From contig JAHCBC010000002.1 in assembly GCA_019634595.1 (NCBI GenBank), positions 496,001 to 560,000 of the forward strand: a stretch of DNA of 64,000 bases, written 5' to 3'. The stretch comes from Akkermansiaceae bacterium. Lineage in GTDB: Bacteria; Verrucomicrobiota; Verrucomicrobiia; Verrucomicrobiales; Akkermansiaceae. Made by a program: the position numbers and the translations under genes. Of this stretch, positions 30,346 to 39,416 are shown piece after piece. A model generated the notes under the pieces. The model ran no database searches, was not told the DNA's origin, and saw nothing but the letters and a program-made list of their open reading frames with translations. Each line of letters starts with the position of its first letter. Position 1 is the first letter of the stretch.

Positions 30346-32459
30346 GCATGCTTTCTGAACTTCCAGCCTATTGGCTGAACTTCCTGCTGCACACCGCGCT
30401 GTTGTCGGTGTTCGTCGGCGGGTTGTGTCTCTTGCTGCGTGATCCCGGCAGGCGTGCTTTTGCCGCCGCAGCGGGCGCCCTTGCCATCGTGGTTCTGCCG
30501 TGGGTTTCGGCGTTGGGTTGGTTTCAGGAAATTCCTTCCCCGGCAGCCGGGCCTGCCGCTCCGGCGGAGGAACGCCCATGGAGCGGTTGGGTCATCCGGA
30601 TCGACGGGACTTCTACGGCAAATACAGTAGTGGCGGATCCCATGCGGGAAGATCCTGTCCCGCGGCGCACATCGTTCGATTGGAAAGAAGGTATTGCGGG
30701 CGTGTGGATTGCCGGTGGTCTGGCCGGATTGGTGGTGGTTGCGGTGAGGACGGCCCGGCTCCGCAGGTGGACGGCTTCATTGCGCGGGCCGACGGATGGG
30801 GAATGGGCTTCGCTGGTGCCATTCGCATCCGGAGCGCGGAGCGGATTTCTCATTTCAGGAAACGGAACCGGACCGTGCGCGGTGGGCTTTTCCCGGATGC
30901 GGATGGTCGTGCCGGAATCGGTGTTGGGAGATGGATGCCACGGGAAGCTGCGCTGGGTGGTGCGGCATGAGGCGGAGCACATCCGTGCCGGGGATCCGTG
31001 GCTGGCGGTGCTCCTTTCCTTGGCGAAGTGCGTGGCATGGTGGAATCCTGTGGTCCACCTGCTGGCCCGGCGGTGGGCGGAGGACCGCGAGCGGGTTTGC
31101 GATGCACGTGCGCTCGCCATGCCGGACGAGGGACGGAGCTATGGTGAATTCCTGCTGGATCTGACAGAGGCATGGACCGCCCCGGCCGGTGTGCCGATGG
31201 CGGCCAGCGGCGGGGCGAAGCGACTGGCGAAACGTCTCCGCGCATTGGTGCGTGGGGAACACGTCGCCGCGCGTTCGGCTGCTTCGGCGGTGCTGACGCT
31301 GTTGTTCATCGCGGGCGGTGGACTGCTGGCTTCCTGTGCGGGAGTGAAGACCGGCGGGGGAGAAGTTTCCACAGGTGCGGCGGCAAAGCCGGATACCGAA
31401 TATTGGATGAGGGTCGGAAACCCTGCGAAAGAACCCAAACCGACGCGTTCCCCACAGATCAGGATCACCGCAAGTTTCCTCCAGTCCGATGACCCATTCC
31501 CCGAGGCGGGATCCATCCTGAGCAACCTTGAGTGGCAGCTCATGATGCGCCGCGCGGTTCAGAAAGCGGGCACCCACTTGATGACCGCACCCTCCGTAAT
31601 GGCGAAGGATGGAATGGCGACCTCGACCTATATCGTGCATACCGAACCCGGCAACAAAGACATCCCCGATGTGCGCAAGGTGCCATTCGTCGGACTATCG
31701 TTGGAGTCGGTCCCTGTGATCAAGGGCAGGGAGGTAAGTTTGTCCGTCGATTGCCTGTGGAACTACGAGCCGGGCCGGTCGCCCATGGAACTTACTGCCA
31801 GCTTTGATGGCAAATGGCCGGCACCTTCCAAAGATTTCGACTGGAAGACCGTCCGCTCGGCTTCCGCGAAGCAGACCCGGTTGTTGTCAGCGGGGGAGTA
31901 CATGCTGATCTCCCTGAAAGGTCTGCCGGAGGGCGTCCACATCATGGCGATGTTCAAGGCGGAGCCGATCGATGCCGCCGGGAACGTGGTGAAGGATTTC
32001 GGCGTGAGAATCGAGGTGCCGCATCATGTCCAGGAAATGCCGGACTTCCGCATCCGGGGCGGCATTCTGGAGGTGCCCGATGACAAAGATGCCATGGACT
32101 ATCTTCCCGTCCCCAAGGGGGACCTGAATACCGGAAAGGGTGAGCTATGGCGGAAGCAAACTCCAGAGCAGGTCCGGAAGCATGTCCAGCAACACCACAA
32201 GGATGCGAAGTGGACGGATCTGGAGCCGGTCATGATCCTGGGAGGTCTGCCGGAGGCGCGGTGGAGGGTTTCAGATTTCAAGATGAAGCTCGCTCCAGGG
32301 CAACGAAGCCGTGGCTTTGACGACCTGATGAGGACCTCGGCACCACTTGATCCGGCAAATGCCGCGATGCAGGGCTTCAACCGGTTGGAATACGTGAAGG
32401 AGGCCAAGGGGCAGCCCAACGAAACGCTCTTTTTCGTGATAGAAAGGTTGCCGCGGTGA
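30342..32459 (+). CDS. BlaR1-like M56 metallopeptidase with secretin-like C-terminal region
   Basis: 705 residues. Membrane segments at about 12-32, 40-60 and 117-137 frame the M56 domain, with the zinc motif HEAEH at 209-213 (the usual form is HELxH) and a distal acid in AEDRERVCDARAL. A further membrane segment lies near 316-334. Residues 365-500 read like a secretin-type unit: IRITASFLQ, then GTHLMTAPSVMAKDGMAT and VGLSLESVPVIKGREVSLSV, matching the order of GspD-like beta strands. The last 200 residues are unclassified. There is no penicillin-binding domain, so the signal is probably not a beta-lactam acylation. Coupled to blaI. Confidence 0.82.
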   Translation: MSMLSELPAYWLNFLLHTALLSVFVGGLCLLLRDPGRRAFAAAAGALAIVVLPWVSALGWFQEIPSPAAGPAAPAEERPWSGWVIRIDGTSTANTVVADPMREDPVPRRTSFDWKEGIAGVWIAGGLAGLVVVAVRTARLRRWTASLRGPTDGEWASLVPFASGARSGFLISGNGTGPCAVGFSRMRMVVPESVLGDGCHGKLRWVVRHEAEHIRAGDPWLAVLLSLAKCVAWWNPVVHLLARRWAEDRERVCDARALAMPDEGRSYGEFLLDLTEAWTAPAGVPMAASGGAKRLAKRLRALVRGEHVAARSAASAVLTLLFIAGGGLLASCAGVKTGGGEVSTGAAAKPDTEYWMRVGNPAKEPKPTRSPQIRITASFLQSDDPFPEAGSILSNLEWQLMMRRAVQKAGTHLMTAPSVMAKDGMATSTYIVHTEPGNKDIPDVRKVPFVGLSLESVPVIKGREVSLSVDCLWNYEPGRSPMELTASFDGKWPAPSKDFDWKTVRSASAKQTRLLSAGEYMLISLKGLPEGVHIMAMFKAEPIDAAGNVVKDFGVRIEVPHHVQEMPDFRIRGGILEVPDDKDAMDYLPVPKGDLNTGKGELWRKQTPEQVRKHVQQHHKDAKWTDLEPVMILGGLPEARWRVSDFKMKLAPGQRSRGFDDLMRTSAPLDPANAAMQGFNRLEYVKEAKGQPNETLFFVIERLPR

Positions 32460-32471
32460 GCGGGCAGGGGC

Positions 32472-32511
32472 CGCATTGCGGCATAGCCGCTATGTCAGCT
32501 TCGCTCCCATT
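32472..32511. repeat. Dispersed intergenic repeat, copy 1
   Basis: Forty bases that match 51905-51944 with four substitutions (shared core CATTGCGGCA-AGCCGCTATGTC). This copy contains a CATAGC-C-GCTATG dyad. Both copies lie just after a plus-strand stop codon in a convergent gap, which is where REP-like elements usually sit. Confidence 0.6.
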
Positions 32512-32567
32512 CCATGCGGTCCGCTGGGGTGAATGTTTTCTCAGGTAGCAAGCTCCGGTTTCCTGCG

Positions 32568-32601
32568 GACTTCCCCACCACCGGAAGTCTCACGACTTCC
32601 G
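32568..32601. repeat. Mutually exclusive hairpin arms downstream of the M56 gene
   Basis: GACTTCC at 32568-32574, GGAAGTC at 32583-32589 and GACTTCC at 32594-32600 mean the middle arm can pair left or right. The right-hand hairpin (CGGAAGT-CTCACG-ACTTCCG, 32582-32601) is followed by a T-rich stretch and may end the M56 transcript. It may also be part of the dispersed element just upstream. Confidence 0.45.
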
Positions 32602-32619
32602 CTACGTTTCTCTGCCCGC

Positions 32620-35600
32620 TCAATCCTCCAGCCAGCGGTCGAGCTTTTCCTCCAAATCCAGGCCGCGTTTCACGGTGAAGGATTCGCCGACCTCCACGGT
32701 CACGCGCTTGCCCGCGCTGTTCTGGAAATGGAGATGGACCGGGGTGGTGCCGGGATGGGCGGCGAGGGCTTCCTTGATCTCGATGAGATCCCGCTCGCCA
32801 TGGCGGGTCGTCCACAGCATCAGCTCGATGGGACCCTTTCCATTGGAGGCGGCGGTGCGGCGGGCCTTCAGTTCGGAAAGCTCGTAGCCGGTCAGGCGGC
32901 GGCCGCCGGTGCGGTCGTCCACCTGCACCGCGCATTTGAGGCGGATGATCTTTCCGGGGTCCACCAGTCCGGCGTCACGGGCGGGGACAAAGGTTTCCCC
33001 CCACAGCATGACTTCGGCGATGCCGGTGAAGTCCTCCAGCTTCATCACGCCGAAGGGTTTGCCGGTTTTCGTGACCTTCGACTCCAGGGAGCGCACCATG
33101 CCGGCGAAGGGGAAACGCTCGCGGGCGTTGGAAAGATCGAGATCGTCGATCAGGCCGATGCGGCGGTACTTCTCCGAGTCGATCACCTTGCGGAACTTGT
33201 CGAGCGGGTGGCCGGTCACATAGAAGCCGAGCAATTCCTTCTCGTGGGCGAGGCGGTCGTCTTTCGGCCATTCCTCGACGGCGTTTTCGCTGCGGCGTGA
33301 CTTCACCGCCGGGGCGGAGGGGGCCATGTCCATCGCATCAAAGAGGGACACCTGGCCGGAGGCACGGTCTTTCTGCGCGGAGGAGGCGGAGGCGACCACC
33401 TGCTCCAGGCGGTTGAACATCCCGGCGCGGGTTTCGCCGGTCCAGTCGAGTGCCCCGGCCTTGATGAGGTTCTCGAGGATCCGCTTGTTGATCACCTTCG
33501 AGTCCAGCCGCGAGGCGAAGTCCTCCAGCGAGGTGAATGGCCCCTTCTTCTCGCGTTCCTCGATCGCCTGCGCCATCGCGCCCTCGCCGCAGTTCTTGAT
33601 CGCGGCCAGGCCGTAGCGGACGCCGTCGGTGCCGCCCTTGGTCTTTTCCGGGGCGAAGCGGAGCTGCGACTGGTTGATGTCCGGCGGCAGGATCTCGATC
33701 TTCATACGGTGGCACTCGGCCACGAAGACGGCGATCTTGTCCGTGTTGTTGATTTCGTTGGAAAGCAGGCCGGCCAGGAACTCGACCGGGTGGTTCGCCT
33801 TCAGGTAGGCGGTCCAGTAAGAGATGTGGCCGTAGCAGGCGGAGTGGGACTTGTTGAAGCCGTAGCCCGCGAACATCTCGATCTTCTCGAAGATCTGGTT
33901 CGCGAGCTTCGCCTCGATGCCGTTGGTGCGCGCCGCGCCTTCCACGAACTTCGAGCGCTCCTCCGCCATCTTCTTCGGGTCCTTCTTGCCCATCGCGCGG
34001 CGGAGAAGGTCGGCGCCGCCGAGGGTGTAGCCCGCCAGCAGCTTCGCCGCGTTCTGCACCTGCTCCTGGTAGATCATGACGCCGTTGGTCGATCCGCAGA
34101 CCTTCTCCAGCAGCGGGTGCTCGTACATCGGCTTCGTCCGGCCCTTTTTGACGTCGAGCATCTGGTCGATGAACTGCATCGCGCCCGGACGGTAGACGGC
34201 GATCAAGTCGATGATGTCGTCGATACTGGAAATGTCGTACTTCCGGCAGGTCTCCACCATGCCGCCGGATTCAAGCTGGAACACGCCCATCGTTTCGCCG
34301 CGGTTCAGGACGTCGAAGGTCGGCTGGTCGTCCAGCGGCACTTTCTCGATCTCGAAGCCCGGCGTGTGCTTCCTGATGTGCTCCACCGCATCCTGGATGA
34401 CGGTAAGGTTCTTCAGACCCAGGAAGTCCATTTTCAGCAGGCCCACCTCGGTGATCGCGCCCATGTCATACTGGGTCACGACTTCGCCTTCGTTGCCGCG
34501 GGTCAGCGGCACGTGCTCGTCCAGCGGCCTGTCGCCGATCACGACGCCTGCGGCGTGGATGCCCACGTTACGGGTCAGGCCTTCCAGCTTCAGCGCGTAT
34601 TCCCAGAGTTCCTGGTAGGTCGTGGAACTGGCGACCAGTTCTTTCAGGTCCGGCTTCGAGTCATACTCGCCCTTCAGCGAGACACCCGGCTTCGCCTCGA
34701 TCATCTTCGCGATGCGGTCGGCCTCGCCGTAGGACACACCCATGACCCGCGCCACGTCCCGCAGCACACTCTTCGCGCCCAGGGTGCCGTAGGTGATGAT
34801 GTGGGAAACACTGCGTTCACCGTACTTCTGGCGGACGTATTCAATGACCTCCGGGCGGCGTGACTGGCAGAAGTCGATGTCAACGTCGGGCGGGCTGACC
34901 CGCTCCGGGTTGAGGAACCGCTCGAACAGCAGGCCGAAACGCAGCGGGCAGATGTCGGTGATGCCCATCGCATAGGACGCGAGCGATCCGGCGGCGGATC
35001 CCCGCCCGGGGCCGACGGGGATGTTGTGGTCCCGCGCCCACTGGATGAAGTCCGCGGTGATGAGGAAGTAGGAGGCGAAGCCCAGCTTGTTGATGATGTC
35101 CACCTCATACTTCAGCCGCTCCTGCACCTCCGCCTCGCCGGCGCGCTCCACGCCATAGCGGCGCACCAGGCCGTCCTGGCAGATCTTCATCAGATACTCT
35201 TCCCGCGGGCTGCCGTCCGGCGTGCCGAACTGCGGGTATTTTTCGGACGAGGTGGAGTCCAGTTTGATGCTGACGTTGCACCGTTCCGCGATTTCCAGCG
35301 TCGCATCGCACGCACCGGGAACGTCCGCGAAAAGTTCCCGCATCTGCTCCGCCGTCTTGAAATAGACCTCCGGAGTGTAGCGCATCCGGTTCTCGTCGAT
35401 GAGGAGGTTGCCGGTGCCGATGCAGATCATCACGTCATGGGCCTCATGGTCGTCACGGTTGAGGAAGTGGACGTCGTTCGCCGCCACTGGCTTCAGGCCG
35501 AACTCCTTTGCCAGCGCGAGCAGGCCGGGCCGGACCAGTTCCTGCTGCTCCAGTCCGTGGTTGTGGATCTCCACATAGACGTTGTTCCGGCCGTAGATAT

Positions 35601-36099
35601 CGACCAGCTCCGCCATCGTCTCGCGGGCCTTGTCCATGTCCCCGGCGCGCAGCCATTCGTTCACCGGTCCGGAGATACAGCCCGTCAGGCAGATGATGCC
35701 CGCCGCGTGTTTCCGCAGGACGCTCCGGTCCACCCGCGGCTTTCCGTAGTAAAGTCCCTCCAGGTGGCCGATGGAGGTCAGCTTGCTCAGGTTGTTCCAG
35801 CCCTCATCCGTCTCAGCGAGGAGGGTCATGTGGGTTGCCCGCTTCCGGCCGACCAGCTCCTTCTTGTCCTCCATCGACTGCGGGGCGAGGTAGATCTCGC
35901 AGCCGAAGATCGGCTTCACGCCGCCTTTCTTGCAAGCCTGGTAGAACTCGATCGCGCCGTAAAGGTTGCCGTGGTCCGTCATCGCCACCGCCGGCATCCC
36001 CAGCTCCGCCGCCCGCTTGACCAGATCCTTGGTGCGGATCATGCCGTCGAGCAGGGAGTATTCGGTGTGCAGGTGGAGGTGGACGAAGGAATCGGACAT
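32620..36099 (-). CDS. dnaE: DNA polymerase III alpha subunit
   Basis: 1159 residues, the same length as the E. coli protein (1160). The N-terminal PHP domain starts FVHLHLHTEYSLLDGMIRTKDLVKRAAELGMPAVAMTDHGNLYG, with all its His and Asp motifs. The polymerase domain carries VGPGRGSAAGSLASYAMGITDICPLRFGLLFERFLNPERVSPPDVDIDFC, which holds the catalytic Asp pair. YEQ-type thumb blocks (GVMIYQEQVQNAAKLLAGYTLGGADLLRRAMGKKDPKKM) and FAGYGFNKSHSACYG follow. The OB domain (FAGMVRSLESKVTKTGKPFGVMKLED) and a C-terminal segment close it. It stands alone on the minus strand, replicating the chromosome as the Pol III catalytic core. Confidence 0.98.
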   Translation of the reverse strand: MSDSFVHLHLHTEYSLLDGMIRTKDLVKRAAELGMPAVAMTDHGNLYGAIEFYQACKKGGVKPIFGCEIYLAPQSMEDKKELVGRKRATHMTLLAETDEGWNNLSKLTSIGHLEGLYYGKPRVDRSVLRKHAAGIICLTGCISGPVNEWLRAGDMDKARETMAELVDIYGRNNVYVEIHNHGLEQQELVRPGLLALAKEFGLKPVAANDVHFLNRDDHEAHDVMICIGTGNLLIDENRMRYTPEVYFKTAEQMRELFADVPGACDATLEIAERCNVSIKLDSTSSEKYPQFGTPDGSPREEYLMKICQDGLVRRYGVERAGEAEVQERLKYEVDIINKLGFASYFLITADFIQWARDHNIPVGPGRGSAAGSLASYAMGITDICPLRFGLLFERFLNPERVSPPDVDIDFCQSRRPEVIEYVRQKYGERSVSHIITYGTLGAKSVLRDVARVMGVSYGEADRIAKMIEAKPGVSLKGEYDSKPDLKELVASSTTYQELWEYALKLEGLTRNVGIHAAGVVIGDRPLDEHVPLTRGNEGEVVTQYDMGAITEVGLLKMDFLGLKNLTVIQDAVEHIRKHTPGFEIEKVPLDDQPTFDVLNRGETMGVFQLESGGMVETCRKYDISSIDDIIDLIAVYRPGAMQFIDQMLDVKKGRTKPMYEHPLLEKVCGSTNGVMIYQEQVQNAAKLLAGYTLGGADLLRRAMGKKDPKKMAEERSKFVEGAARTNGIEAKLANQIFEKIEMFAGYGFNKSHSACYGHISYWTAYLKANHPVEFLAGLLSNEINNTDKIAVFVAECHRMKIEILPPDINQSQLRFAPEKTKGGTDGVRYGLAAIKNCGEGAMAQAIEEREKKGPFTSLEDFASRLDSKVINKRILENLIKAGALDWTGETRAGMFNRLEQVVASASSAQKDRASGQVSLFDAMDMAPSAPAVKSRRSENAVEEWPKDDRLAHEKELLGFYVTGHPLDKFRKVIDSEKYRRIGLIDDLDLSNARERFPFAGMVRSLESKVTKTGKPFGVMKLEDFTGIAEVMLWGETFVPARDAGLVDPGKIIRLKCAVQVDDRTGGRRLTGYELSELKARRTAASNGKGPIELMLWTTRHGERDLIEIKEALAAHPGTTPVHLHFQNSAGKRVTVEVGESFTVKRGLDLEEKLDRWLED

Positions 36100-36166
36100 C
36101 GGGCGGCCCGAGGATGGGGCAGACCGCCGGAACGTCCAAGCAGGATTGAAAGCAAGTTGTTCCCGC

Positions 36167-36946
36167 CTAGGGAGCCAAGGCTTTCGCCAGCGGGGAGGGG
36201 GAAATGGCTTCCAGCAGCGCCTTGCGGCGTTTGCCGATGGTTTCAGCCGGGTTCAGGAGGTCACCCTGCTGTTTCGCATAGCCGCCACCGGCGTCCACGA
36301 CGTCTCCGGCGCGCAGCTCCAGGTGCAGATGCGCGGGGTATTGGCCGTCCGCCGTGCCGATGGTGCCGATCTTCGTCCCACGGGCGACCAAGGCGTCCTT
36401 CTTGACCTCGACTTTGTCCAGATGGCCATACACCGACTGCAGGGGTTTTCCTTCCGCGTCCTTGTGGGCGATGATCACGACGTTCCCCCAGGCGGGCGTG
36501 GAGGCTCCCGCGAAAACCACCAGCCCGTCGCCGATGGCGAAGACCGGATCCCCCAGGTTGGTGTTGTTGCCACCGATGCCGTAGAGGTCATCCCCCGTAT
36601 GGTTGGCTCCACGTTTCTCGTTTTTCGCCCAGAAGGGCTGGGCGTTGTGGGTGAAGGCTCCGTTTTCGGTGCCAGCGGGAGGGTCCAGACGGATGGCCGC
36701 CGGGACGCTCATGGACTGCCATGGGGAAAGAGGGCGGAAATTCAGGTCCGGCGCTCCTTTTTCCGGCATTACCAGCGGGGAATCCGCGCTCTGGCTGCCG
36801 AACCGGGGGATCCGCCCCGCGCTGCCGCCGCTCACCTGCCAGATCGCGGTGCCCGTGATGGCCAAGGCCACGACCGCAGTGACGATGAAGGCCGGAACCG
36901 CGCTGGGGGAGGAAGGGGTGGTGTTTTCCATGATGAACGTGCTCAT
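36167..36946 (-). CDS. M23 (LytM-like) metallopeptidase, membrane anchored
   Basis: 259 residues. One N-terminal membrane segment (AFIVTAVVALAITGTAIWQV) suggests a periplasmic domain tethered to the inner membrane. The LytM domain has the first zinc motif in KRGANHTGDDLYGIGG (H-x3-D type) and the HxH motif in YPAHLHLELRAG near residue 203. DGLVVFAGAS, YGHLDKVEVKKDALVARGTKIGTIG are standard M23 strands. It probably cuts peptidoglycan cross-links or activates amidases. The ATG at 36946 is preferred to a GTG four codons upstream. It lies 67 bases upstream of the dnaE promoter region, transcribed in the same direction. Confidence 0.86.
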   Translation of the reverse strand: MSTFIMENTTPSSPSAVPAFIVTAVVALAITGTAIWQVSGGSAGRIPRFGSQSADSPLVMPEKGAPDLNFRPLSPWQSMSVPAAIRLDPPAGTENGAFTHNAQPFWAKNEKRGANHTGDDLYGIGGNNTNLGDPVFAIGDGLVVFAGASTPAWGNVVIIAHKDAEGKPLQSVYGHLDKVEVKKDALVARGTKIGTIGTADGQYPAHLHLELRAGDVVDAGGGYAKQQGDLLNPAETIGKRRKALLEAISPSPLAKALAP

Positions 36947-37123
36947 GGCACTACGCACCCGCCCGTCCGGAACTTTCCCAAGTCTTGATTTCCCAAGCTG
37001 GAAAGAAAACGCAGGCCTGCCCGCCGGTCAGCCCCCGGACTCCACATCCGGGGACGATGAGCTGTTGATCCGGTGAGCAGGCCTCCTAGAATTCCAACAT
37101 GCCATGGCGGAGGGTTTCCGGCT

Positions 37124-37142
37124 ACCCCCCAAAATAGGGGGT
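37124..37142. repeat. C-rich/G-rich inverted repeat upstream of the TonB receptor gene
   Basis: ACCCCC (37124-37129) and GGGGGT (37137-37142) flank an A/T-rich centre, about 66 bases before the receptor ATG. It could be an operator for a metal or nutrient regulator or a leader hairpin. No other sites of this type were seen. Confidence 0.35.
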
Positions 37143-37207
37143 GAAATTCAGCCTTTCCGCAAGTTGAGCTAGAAACCGGTTGCGGAATGCAGGTATGGTC
37201 CGTCTTG

Positions 37208-39295
37208 ATGAGCAAAGTACCGAAGTGGGCGGGACGGGGGATGGTTCCATTGGCGGCGGGGCTTTTTTTTCCAGGGGGGCTGCCGGCGGCGGAGGAGCAG
37301 GGAGGCAAGCCGCAGGAACTCGCCACACTGGAGGTCACAGGCACGCGCGGGGATGCATCCGCGGTTCCCGCGCCCATTTCCCCGTCAACGGCCCAGGTGG
37401 TTCCGGAGGGGATCATGAAAGACCTGGACCTGAAGGATCTGTCCGATGTCTCCCGGCTGGCTCCGAATGTGTCGGTAAGCCAGTCGGAAGTGAGCCGCGC
37501 CCCCAGCTTCGGCATCCGCGGCACCCAGGAACTCACCTTCCATGAGCTGGACGGAGGCCGGACCAGCGCCGCATACTACATTGATGACGTTCCTTTCCAG
37601 GACGCCTACGGACGGGAGTTCGGTATGTTCGCGGCGTCTGGCATCACGATCCACAAGGGGCCGCACGGCACACTTTTCGGAGCACCGGGACCTGCCGGTG
37701 TTTTCGATGTGACCACCCGCCGCCCGGAGGCCGGGCTGGAGGGGGAGGCCTCCTACACCTATGGCAGCCACGCCTTCCACCGCGGCACCCTGCACACCAG
37801 CGGGCAGGTGCGTCCGGGCCTGCTTTTCGGGGTCGATTTCCTCTACTCCGAGAGCGAGGGATGGTTCAGGGACCGCCTGACCGGAGACCCCTACGGAAAG
37901 TCCGAAAGCGCGGCGCTGCTGGCGAAGCTCATCTGGCAGGCCACCGACCAGCTCGAGTTCACCCTCACCGCCGGGCTGCAACGCCATGATGACGATCCTC
38001 CGGTGTTCATGCCATTCGGCAGCTCCGTTCCCCGCGACGTGAGCGCGGATCCGGATGCCTCCGCCACCGGCTGGGGGGCATTCCAGGCACTGCGGGCCGT
38101 GTGGAGGGAAGACGACTGGCAGATCAAATCCATCACCTCCCACCGGGATTCGCATTCCGAAGATGAGGATGCCGCCCTGTTGTTCGAAATTTTCAATCCG
38201 GGCACCCTGTTCCGGGACCGGGATCAGAATGTATCCGCGTGGACGCAGGAAATCCGTGCCGAATCGACGGACCCCTCCGCGCGCTTGCGCTGGCGGGCCG
38301 GCCTGTTTTTCTCCAACCGGAACTCCTACCTGGAGCATTTCATCCGCGGTCTCGGTCCGTGGGAGGGGCTCAATGAATTGCAATACGACCACCAGGAATG
38401 GGCCGCCTATGGTGAGATCACCCGTTCCATCGGGGACCATCTGGAACTGAGCGGCGGACTGCGGCTCCAGCTTTCACGCGACCATACCCGGTCTTCGTTC
38501 GATCCGTCGGCGGCCGCTGCGGGCCTCGGTGCCGTCGCCTTCACCACGGATGGCCGCGAGGACTACACCGCCGCCCTGCCGATGGCCGCGGTGGCGTGGA
38601 AATGGACGGAGACGCAGCGTTCCTACCTCCGTTTCAGCACCGCCATGCAGCCCGGTGGCCTCGCCATCGCGGCGGGTTCGTCCAACGAATATGATGCCCA
38701 GCACTCCGTCCACTATGAGCTGGGGCATGACAGTTCTTTCCGGGATGGAACGGTGGAGCTCCATGCCGCCGCCTACTACACGGACTACCGGGACTACCAG
38801 GCCTTCCAGTTCCACCCGGCCGGGCAGACGATCTTCAATGCGGAGGATGCCCATGCCTGGGGCCTGGAAGCGGAACTGCGGATCCGTCCCGCCGCCGGGC
38901 TCGAACTCTTCGCCGGAGCCGGATACACACACGCCCGCTATGATGACTATGATTCCTTCATCGGGGATTTTTCCGGCAAGCGCGTCGCCAAGATCCCGGT
39001 CTGCACCGTGAACGCCGGTGCCAGCTACCGGGCGGCATGGGGAGGCATGGCGGCCATCAACTGGCGTCTGGTCGGGAGGACTTCATTTGATGATGCCAAT
39101 AATGTGACGCAGGGTTCCTATTCGCTGCTCGATGCGCGCCTCGGGTTCGAGAAAGGGAACTTCGGCATCTACGTTTTCGGCAGGAATCTGACGGATGAAG
39201 AATACTTCACCCACAGTTATGTCTTCTTCGGCCAGCCCGCCGCCAGCCCGGGTGCTCCGCGGATGATCGGCACGGAAATCCGGGCAACCTTCTGA
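37208..39295 (+). CDS. TonB-dependent outer-membrane receptor
   Basis: 695 residues with a signal peptide (GMVPLAAGLFFPGGLPAAEE). Residues about 35-160 are the plug: ELATLEVTGTRGD near the N-terminus fits the TonB-box area, then DLKDLSDVSRLAPNVSVSQSE, FGIRGTQ and IHKGPHGTLFGAPGPAGVFDVTTRRPE. The rest is a 22-strand barrel with alternating aromatic and short turns, closing with the terminal strand ...PRMIGTEIRATF (last residue Phe, as in outer-membrane barrels). FGRNLTDEEYFTHSY is typical of the TonB-dependent siderophore or oligosaccharide receptor group. The ligand is unknown. The ATG at 37208 gives the best signal peptide; one at 37187 is possible. Confidence 0.92.
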   Translation: MSKVPKWAGRGMVPLAAGLFFPGGLPAAEEQGGKPQELATLEVTGTRGDASAVPAPISPSTAQVVPEGIMKDLDLKDLSDVSRLAPNVSVSQSEVSRAPSFGIRGTQELTFHELDGGRTSAAYYIDDVPFQDAYGREFGMFAASGITIHKGPHGTLFGAPGPAGVFDVTTRRPEAGLEGEASYTYGSHAFHRGTLHTSGQVRPGLLFGVDFLYSESEGWFRDRLTGDPYGKSESAALLAKLIWQATDQLEFTLTAGLQRHDDDPPVFMPFGSSVPRDVSADPDASATGWGAFQALRAVWREDDWQIKSITSHRDSHSEDEDAALLFEIFNPGTLFRDRDQNVSAWTQEIRAESTDPSARLRWRAGLFFSNRNSYLEHFIRGLGPWEGLNELQYDHQEWAAYGEITRSIGDHLELSGGLRLQLSRDHTRSSFDPSAAAAGLGAVAFTTDGREDYTAALPMAAVAWKWTETQRSYLRFSTAMQPGGLAIAAGSSNEYDAQHSVHYELGHDSSFRDGTVELHAAAYYTDYRDYQAFQFHPAGQTIFNAEDAHAWGLEAELRIRPAAGLELFAGAGYTHARYDDYDSFIGDFSGKRVAKIPVCTVNAGASYRAAWGGMAAINWRLVGRTSFDDANNVTQGSYSLLDARLGFEKGNFGIYVFGRNLTDEEYFTHSYVFFGQPAASPGAPRMIGTEIRATF

Positions 39296-39359
39296 GGGTT
39301 CGCACGATTGGCGTGGCGTTCGTCAGGAGGCTGGATGCCATGAAATCCACGTAAAATCC

Positions 39360-39386
39360 GGCAATGATTGCCATGCTTTCTAATAT
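39360..39386 (+). promoter_or_regulatory. Dyad and TAATAT -10-like element upstream of the subtilase gene
   Basis: GGCAAT-G-ATTGCC is a perfect dyad at 39360-39372, followed nine bases on by TAATAT at 39381-39386. No clear -35 element lies 17 bases upstream, so an activator at the dyad could be needed. Leader to the ATG would be about 24 bases. Confidence 0.35.
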
Positions 39387-39416
39387 TCGTTAGGTCGGAG
39401 GCGTTCTTTCCCAAAG

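Noticed and set aside
35026..36405. 459-codon open frame antisense to dnaE
   Set aside because: dnaE is unambiguous. The antisense frame crosses its start into the M23 gene, which makes no sense as a gene.
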